From assembly GCA_947499775.1 (NCBI GenBank), contig CANMPY010000022.1, positions 1 through 12,403 on the forward strand: a stretch of DNA of 12,403 nucleotides, written 5' to 3'. The notes beneath the pieces are model-generated. The model made no database searches. It was given only the letters and a program-made list of their open reading frames with translations, and was not told the origin of the DNA. Position numbers and translations under genes: made by a program. This document shows, piece by piece, positions 8,863 to 12,403 of the stretch (positions are counted from its first letter, which is position 1; each line of letters begins with the position of its first letter). This DNA is from Bacteroidota bacterium (GTDB taxonomy: Bacteria > Bacteroidota > Bacteroidia > NS11-12g > UBA9320).

Positions 8863-8891
8863 CGCCACTTTATGACATTTTGAAACACATT
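8855..8891 (-). promoter_or_regulatory. Putative MraZ operator: four heptamers at 10-bp spacing
   Basis: Reading the minus strand, four heptamers occur with exactly three bases between each: AATGTGT (8891-8885), AAAATGT (8881-8875), AAAGTGG (8871-8865) and TTTGTGT (8861-8855). The third is a perfect match, and the first two are single-mismatch matches, to AAAGTG[T/G] with 3-nt spacers, the MraZ box described for Mollicutes. E. coli MraZ also binds short direct repeats at 10-bp periodicity. The array ends 46 bp before the mraZ ATG, as expected for autoregulation. Binding is inferred from pattern only. Confidence 0.62.
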
Positions 8892-8900
8892 TTATCCACA
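8892..8900 (+). promoter_or_regulatory. Exact consensus DnaA-box 9-mer
   Basis: TTATCCACA is identical to the strongest DnaA-box form (TTATNCACA consensus). It sits immediately next to the first MraZ-like heptamer, about 85 bp upstream of mraZ. No second good box is visible in the intergenic region, so this is not an origin. It may be a DnaA regulatory site or a chance match. Confidence 0.4.
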
Positions 8901-8992
8901 AGCTTTTTAAGGGTTTCTGAATGAGTGTTTTACGTAAGTTGTGTTTTGCTAAATTTTCTAATTTTCGTTGCTTTTGAAATCAATGAAAAAGA

Positions 8993-9017
8993 TCCATTTT
9001 TTAATATTAAAAATGGA
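8993..9017. repeat. AT-rich near-perfect inverted repeat
   Basis: A 25-bp palindrome centred on AATATT (9003-9008): the left arm TCCAT plus a T run mirrors the right arm, an A run plus ATGGA, with one extra T on the left. It has little G/C and no one-sided T tract beyond the stem, so it does not look like a terminator. It could be a dimeric-protein site or simple AT-rich symmetry. Confidence 0.45.
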
Positions 9018-9083
9018 GTTAGGAGAATGAATTTGTGTAGGTAAAAATCAGTAGAATTTTATTTCTATTAAATGCCTATAAAT

Positions 9084-9116
9084 AGAAAAAGGCCAACCTC
9101 ATTAAAAGATTGGCCT
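9084..9116 (-). terminator. Rho-independent terminator of the isc operon
   Basis: On the minus strand AGGCCAATC (9116-9108) pairs with GGTTGGCCT (9098-9090) around a 9-nt loop, with one U-G wobble. A UUUUUCU tail follows (9090-9084). It begins 26 bases after the iscA stop. T-rich sequence on the other side (9121-9133) means the hairpin could also work on the plus strand, but no plus-strand gene needs it. Confidence 0.8.
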
Positions 9117-9142
9117 CGGGTTTTATTTTTTTTAAAACTTAA

Positions 9143-9484
9143 TTATACCGCAAAGCTTTCACCGCATCCGCAGGTTCTGCTTGCATTTGGATTTATGAAA
9201 TTAAATCCCTTTCCATTTAGGCCATCGCTAAAATCAAGTTCAGTTCCAGCCAAATATAGGAAACTTTTAAGGTCGCAAATTACTTTAACGCCCTCATTAA
9301 TAAATTCCTGATCGCCAGGTTTCTGTTCATTGTCAAAGTCTAGATTATAGCTTAATCCGCTACATCCACCTCCCTTTACCGATACACGAATAAAATAATC
9401 GTCAGACAATGTACCCTCGTTGCGCAAAGATGCAATCTTCGTTAATGCTTTATCAGATACTGTGATATGCCCTACATCATTCAT
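9143..9484 (-). CDS. iscA: Iron-sulfur cluster A-type carrier protein (IscA/HesB family)
   Basis: Small cytosolic A-type carrier that binds Fe or Fe-S clusters and passes them to target proteins. From ATG at 9484 it has 113 residues, close to the usual 105-120. The three cluster-binding cysteines are present: Cys41 in GGGCSGLSY, and Cys105 and Cys107 in the C-terminal CGCGESF motif. The frame can be extended four codons to a TTG at 9496, but the ATG start MNDVGHITVS is preferred because the family begins just before the first beta strand. It is the last gene of the isc operon, 50 bases after iscU and followed by a strong terminator. IscA, SufA and ErpA are hard to separate by sequence; context favours IscA. 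Confidence 0.93.
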   Translation of the reverse strand: MNDVGHITVSDKALTKIASLRNEGTLSDDYFIRVSVKGGGCSGLSYNLDFDNEQKPGDQEFINEGVKVICDLKSFLYLAGTELDFSDGLNGKGFNFINPNASRTCGCGESFAV

Positions 9485-9534
9485 ACTATTTTGCAATTAC
9501 CTATAAAACTAAGTATAGTTTGGTTTGAAATGGT

Positions 9535-9951
9535 TTAATAATGTTTTTTACCGTCAATTATTGGCTCTAAACCTTTTTTTGTGCGATAATCGTTTATAGC
9601 TGCTTTTATTGCATCCTCGGCCAATACCGAACAATGTATTTTTACTGGCGGTAAGGCTAACTCTTCAACAATATCCATATTATCAATACTTAATGCATCG
9701 TTTATTGTTTTTCCTTTCAACCATTCAGTAGCCAATGAAGAAGAAGCGATAGCTGAACCACATCCAAAAGTTTTGAATTTGGCATCTTCAATTACTCCGG
9801 TTTCGTTGTTTACTTGGATTTGCAAACGCATAACATCTCCGCATTCTGGTGCTCCTACCAATCCTGTTCCTACATTGTCCAAACTCTTATCAAGTGTTCC
9901 TATGTTTCTTGGATTTTGATAATGATCAATTACTTTTTCTGAGTATGCCAT
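9535..9951 (-). CDS. iscU: Fe-S cluster assembly scaffold IscU
   Basis: Scaffold on which IscS-derived sulfur and iron are built into [2Fe-2S] clusters. It has 138 residues. It opens YSEKVIDHYQNPRNIG; the ligands are Cys37 with Asp39 in APECGD, Cys64 in FGCGSAIASSS, and His106-Cys107 in KIHCS. LPPVK (100-104) is the motif bound by the Hsp70 chaperone HscA in ISC systems, which identifies this as IscU rather than SufU. hscA, hscB and ferredoxin genes are not adjacent, so a partner chaperone would have to come from elsewhere. The gene starts 103 bases after iscS. Its own start is preceded by AT-rich sequence, not a Shine-Dalgarno site. Confidence 0.96.
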   Translation of the reverse strand: MAYSEKVIDHYQNPRNIGTLDKSLDNVGTGLVGAPECGDVMRLQIQVNNETGVIEDAKFKTFGCGSAIASSSLATEWLKGKTINDALSIDNMDIVEELALPPVKIHCSVLAEDAIKAAINDYRTKKGLEPIIDGKKHY

Positions 9952-10054
9952 TTTATAATATTTTATTTAATTGTTCAATTATTTTAATTCACCTACCTCC
10001 TTTAGCCCTTCGACTAAATTTGGTATATTATTTTCAAAATTTTTGAATCGGCTT

Positions 10055-11269
10055 TTAGTGTTCAGCCCATTCAATGGACTTTAAGTCAATTCCTTCTTTA
10101 AACATTTCCCATAGTGGGCTCATATCTCTAAGCTTTTCTACTGCTGTTTTTACATGATCGATAGCAAAGTCTATTTGTTCCTCATTCGTAAATCGTCCCA
10201 AACCAAAACGCAAGCTTGAGTGGGCCAGTTCATCATCCAATCCCAAATTTTTTAGCACATAGCTTGGTTCGAGTGAGGCGGAAGTGCATGCTGATCCTGA
10301 TGATACGGCAATATCTTTTACTCCCATCATTAAACCTTCGCCTTCCACATATTTAAATGAAATATTGCTAACATGAGGCAAGCGATGAGCCGTGCTTCCG
10401 TTAACATATGATTCTTCCAAAGTGAGTAATTCTGTTTCAAGTTTATCGCGTAGTTTCGCTAAACGAATTGATTCTTCAGCCATTTCATTCATGGCAAGTT
10501 CACAAGCTTTTCCGAATCCTACAATTCCTGTAACATTTAAGGTGCCACTTCGCATTCCGCGTTCGTGGCCTCCACCATCTAATTGCGAAGTTACTTTAAC
10601 CCTTGGATTTTTACGACGTACATATAAAGCGCCAATTCCTTTTGGGCCATACATTTTGTGTGCCGAAAACGATGCAAGGTCAATATGGTCGGTTAAAACA
10701 TTTACTGGTATTTTTCCAATGCTTTGGGTTGCGTCGGTATGCATTAGCACCCCATGCCTATGGGCCATTTCTCCAATTTCACGAATTGGATTTATACACC
10801 CAATTTCGTTATTGGCATACATAACCGATATTAAAATAGTATTTGGTTTGATGGCGGCCTCCACTTGTTCTACGGATACTCTACCATCTGGCTGTGGCTC
10901 AAGATAGGTAACTTCTGCACCTTGTTTTTCGAGGTGACGGCAGGTATCAATAATTGCTTTGTGCTCTATATTAACCGTAATAATATGGTTTCCTTTTTCG
11001 CGGTACATTTCAAACACACCTTTTAAGGCGAGATTGTTAGACTCTGTAGCTCCGCTTGTAAAAATAATTTCTTTTTCAGTGGCTCCTATTAATTTAGCAA
11101 TTTGTTCACGGGCATAATCAACAGCTTCTTCGGCTTTCCAACCAAAAGGATGATTTCGGCTCGCAGCATTTCCAAAATATTCGGTAAAGTATGGCAACAT
11201 GGCTTCCAATACTCGTGGATCCATGGGCGTAGTGGCGTTGTTATCTAGGTATATCGGTAATTTTAACAT
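10055..11269 (-). CDS. iscS: Cysteine desulfurase IscS
   Basis: Pyridoxal-phosphate enzyme that converts L-cysteine to alanine and carries the persulfide to IscU and other acceptors. At 404 residues it equals E. coli IscS in length. Visible features are IYLDNNATTPMDPRV at the N-terminus, TSGATESNN (71-79), IEHKAI with the conserved His103, HTDATQS (177-183), the PLP lysine Lys205 in SFSAHKMYGPKG, and the mobile-loop cysteine Cys328 in SSGSACTSASLEPS. The full loop and length place it in the IscS/NifS group, not SufS. It is the first gene of iscS-iscU-iscA. No iscR precedes it; the neighbouring upstream gene is the divergent epimerase. A good promoter lies 30-60 bases upstream. Confidence 0.97.
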   Translation of the reverse strand: MLKLPIYLDNNATTPMDPRVLEAMLPYFTEYFGNAASRNHPFGWKAEEAVDYAREQIAKLIGATEKEIIFTSGATESNNLALKGVFEMYREKGNHIITVNIEHKAIIDTCRHLEKQGAEVTYLEPQPDGRVSVEQVEAAIKPNTILISVMYANNEIGCINPIREIGEMAHRHGVLMHTDATQSIGKIPVNVLTDHIDLASFSAHKMYGPKGIGALYVRRKNPRVKVTSQLDGGGHERGMRSGTLNVTGIVGFGKACELAMNEMAEESIRLAKLRDKLETELLTLEESYVNGSTAHRLPHVSNISFKYVEGEGLMMGVKDIAVSSGSACTSASLEPSYVLKNLGLDDELAHSSLRFGLGRFTNEEQIDFAIDHVKTAVEKLRDMSPLWEMFKEGIDLKSIEWAEH

Positions 11270-11298
11270 CTAATTTTTATTTAGACTAATTCTAAGTG

Positions 11299-11332
11299 CA
11301 AAGATAATGAAATATAAGTAGCTAAACCAAAA
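11299..11332 (-). promoter_or_regulatory. Bacteroidota-type promoter of the iscS-iscU-iscA operon
   Basis: On the minus strand TATCTTTG (11306-11299) matches the -7 consensus TANNTTTG exactly. TTTTG (11332-11328) lies 21 bases upstream as the -33 element. The predicted transcription start near 11293 leaves a short leader of about 25 bases before the iscS ATG at 11269. No clear IscR-type operator was recognised around it. Confidence 0.6.
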
Positions 11333-11445
11333 AGTGACATAAAAAAATGCAAGTCAAAAAGGGCAGTAAAAACGATGGTTTTTTGCTTTTTCTAATATAA
11401 ACGCAGTTCTGAAATTATTTGTTTCCTTTTAACTAATATTGCTTG

Positions 11446-11736
11446 ATGAAGAAGATTGAACATATTGGTATTGCCGTGAAAAATATGGAAGCTGCAACAG
11501 CCATGTATTCTGTTTTATTAAATACTAAGCCGTATAAAAATGAGGTTGTTGATAGTGAAGGAGTTTGTACCACTTTCTTTAGAATGGGGGAATCAAAAAT
11601 TGAATTGTTAGCTGCAACGAATGACGAAAGTCCAATCGCAAAATTTTTAGAAAAACGTGGCGAAGGCATTCATCATATTGCATTTGAAGTGCGGTGCAGC
11701 CGACATAGACCCCGGCCCGTTGTCCGCCATGAATGA
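11446..11736 (+). CDS. mce: Methylmalonyl-CoA epimerase, truncated at a chimeric junction
   Basis: Glyoxalase/VOC-fold metalloenzyme interconverting (R)- and (S)-methylmalonyl-CoA, linking propionate metabolism to succinyl-CoA. The start is ATG at 11446; an in-frame TTG one codon earlier is less likely. Residues 1-82 match the family: MKKIEHIGIAVKNMEAA with metal-ligand His6, SEGVCTTFFRMG, SKIELL, ESPIAKFLEKRGEGIHH and IAFEV. After Val82 (codon 11689-11691) the frame continues 14 codons of unrelated sequence to a TGA at 11734-11736, and no frame downstream restores the missing roughly 50 residues with the last metal ligand. So only about 11446-11691 is genuine. Codon choice is A/T-ending before the break and G/C-ending after it. 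The gene is divergent from iscS. Confidence 0.85.
   Translation: MKKIEHIGIAVKNMEAATAMYSVLLNTKPYKNEVVDSEGVCTTFFRMGESKIELLAATNDESPIAKFLEKRGEGIHHIAFEVRCSRHRPRPVVRHE
11686..11696. other. Chimeric junction: bacterial chromosome to giant-virus-like DNA
   Basis: The epimerase coding sequence stops matching its family at 11691, and an unrelated reading frame is already open from at least 11693. Hand counts of G+C are 24/60 at 11581-11640, 29/60 at 11761-11820 and 35/60 at 12001-12060. Third-position G/C goes from 3 of 17 codons just before the break to 24 of the first 32 codons sampled after it. No inverted repeat, target duplication or integrase is visible. The exact breakpoint is uncertain by a few bases. 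Confidence 0.8.
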
Positions 11737-12403
11737 CAATTTTAAACCAGGCGACGTGGTGTCGTTCAACACGATGGATCCCAAGGGATCGGATTTGCAC
11801 GATTCGTACCATTCGGAAATGCAAATGCTGACGTCCAATCCCCCCCCGGCTGCTGCTGCAACCACCACCAATATGTGCAATTACAATTATTTGAACGACG
11901 TTGGTTCGGACGACGATTGCGACGATGCGGGAGACAGTTCAACAAAGAAAATCATGAAAAAACTGAACCACCTGAAAACGTCGTTCCACATGAGCGACTT
12001 GTTTCAGGCAATTGGTGCGGCTCCGCGCCGGTCGTGCTGTTTTTGGGACACGTGCGAATTTGACACACCGCCCGTTTATTTGCCCAAATGCATTTCCAAC
12101 AATGGCGTGTACGTGGTGTACGCCTGTTTCTGCAGCCCCGAATGCGCGCTGGCTTACCTCATGAACGATCGGCTTGACACGTCGGTCAAGTTTGAGCGCT
12201 GTCAAATGTTGAATGCCATGCACGGAAAAACAAATGTGAGCATTAAACCGGCTCCCAATCCGCAATACACGTTGAGTAAATTTTACGGCAATCTCACCAT
12301 TCAAGAGTATCGCAAGCTGTTCAAGAGCGAGCAAATTGTGTATGTGGTAAACAAGCCCCTCACGCACATTTTGCCCGAAATCTACGAAGAAAACAACGAC
12401 TTC
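11729..12403 (+). CDS. VLTF2-like late transcription factor with FCS-type zinc finger, giant-virus (NCLDV) origin, runs off window end
   Basis: An uninterrupted frame of 225 codons from ATG at 11729 to the last base, with no stop reached. The same frame is open upstream to the junction (residues GAADIDPGPLSA), so the true start may be lost. Residues 1-70 are low-complexity and polar: PPPAAAATTT (38-47) and acidic GSDDDCDDAGD (59-69). Then come a basic helix (73-83), the zinc finger with Cys103/Cys104-Cys109 (CCFWDTCEFD) and Cys133-Cys135-Cys139 (ACFCSPEC), SVKFERCQMLN, KPAPNP (173-178), and FYGNLTIQEYRKLF (185-198) before VVNKPLTHILPE. By recall this matches the VLTF2 (poxvirus A1L-like) late-gene transcription factors of mimivirus- and phycodnavirus-type viruses, which activate late promoters. 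The virus group cannot be fixed by eye. A 142-codon minus-strand frame opposite (11939-12367) is a shadow. Confidence 0.75.
   Translation, partial: MNDNFKPGDVVSFNTMDPKGSDLHDSYHSEMQMLTSNPPPAAAATTTNMCNYNYLNDVGSDDDCDDAGDSSTKKIMKKLNHLKTSFHMSDLFQAIGAAPRRSCCFWDTCEFDTPPVYLPKCISNNGVYVVYACFCSPECALAYLMNDRLDTSVKFERCQMLNAMHGKTNVSIKPAPNPQYTLSKFYGNLTIQEYRKLFKSEQIVYVVNKPLTHILPEIYEENNDF

Larger units (their letters stand above)
8809..9142. other. 334-bp intergenic control region between iscA and mraZ
   Basis: This gene-free stretch separates two same-direction operons. From the iscA side it holds the hairpin terminator (9084-9116), an AT-rich spacer with the palindrome at 8993-9017, a DnaA-box-like 9-mer (8892-8900), the MraZ-box-like array (8855-8891) and a weak promoter core. 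A short plus-strand frame at 9072-9311 runs antisense into iscA and has no protein-like features. I see no tRNA or structured RNA in it. Confidence 0.75.

Noticed and set aside
8885..8900. Replication origin (oriC)
   Set aside because: Only one good DnaA box is present, with no cluster and no dnaA, dnaN or gidA neighbours.
8921..8950. Plus-strand GTGTTTT repeats as further MraZ boxes
   Set aside because: Two copies at 16-bp spacing and on the opposite strand are out of phase with the 10-bp array.
10392..10907. 171-codon plus-strand frame
   Set aside because: It is antisense to the core of iscS, including the PLP-lysine region; it is a shadow of a well-conserved gene.
11691..11736. A simple frameshift in the epimerase gene
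   Set aside because: None of the plus-strand frames after 11691 resembles the missing C-terminal half, and composition changes at the same point, so a replaced sequence fits better than an indel.
11939..12367. 142-codon minus-strand frame near the right end
   Set aside because: The opposite strand carries the zinc-finger frame with conserved Cys spacing and strong G/C-ending codons; this frame mirrors it.

Overview
The first ~11.69 kb is an AT-rich bacterial chromosome segment of the Bacteroidota type. Evidence: the gene order mraZ-rsmH-ftsL-ftsI-murE-mraY-murD-ftsW; a small FtsL-like protein between rsmH and ftsI; a long MraY with an extra non-membrane insert; a PASTA-tailed class B PBP; a methylmalonyl-CoA epimerase; a TANNTTTG-type promoter; and starts preceded by A/T-rich sequence instead of Shine-Dalgarno sites. 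Order or family cannot be resolved by eye.

Layout: positions 1-8808 are the front of the division and cell-wall (dcw) cluster, all on the minus strand: mraZ (8808), rsmH, ftsL-like, ftsI, murE, mraY, murD and a ftsW that runs off the left edge. Gene joints from mraZ to murD lie between an 8-nt overlap and a 2-nt gap, so this reads as one operon. It would supply the regulator, the enzymes from UDP-MurNAc-dipeptide to lipid I, and the septal synthase pair FtsW/FtsI. Positions 8809-9142 are a 334-bp control region. It holds an iscA-side terminator, an AT-rich palindrome, an exact DnaA-box 9-mer, and four 10-bp-spaced MraZ-box-like heptamers just upstream of mraZ. Positions 9143-11269 are a compact Fe-S assembly operon iscS-iscU-iscA (minus strand) with a good Bacteroidota promoter upstream of iscS. 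A methylmalonyl-CoA epimerase gene starts divergently at 11446.

At about 11,691 the epimerase gene stops matching its family in mid-domain. Base composition and codon use change abruptly (third-position G/C from rare to dominant). The remaining ~710 bases carry one long plus-strand reading frame, open to the window end. It encodes an FCS-type zinc-finger protein that I read as a VLTF2-like late transcription factor of nucleocytoplasmic large DNA viruses (giant viruses). The simplest reading is a chimeric join of a bacterial and a giant-virus fragment, probably a metagenome assembly artefact. A real insertion is possible but no integration machinery or flanking repeat is visible. This junction and the viral gene are the main surprises. 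The MraZ/DnaA control region is the best candidate for real regulatory biology.
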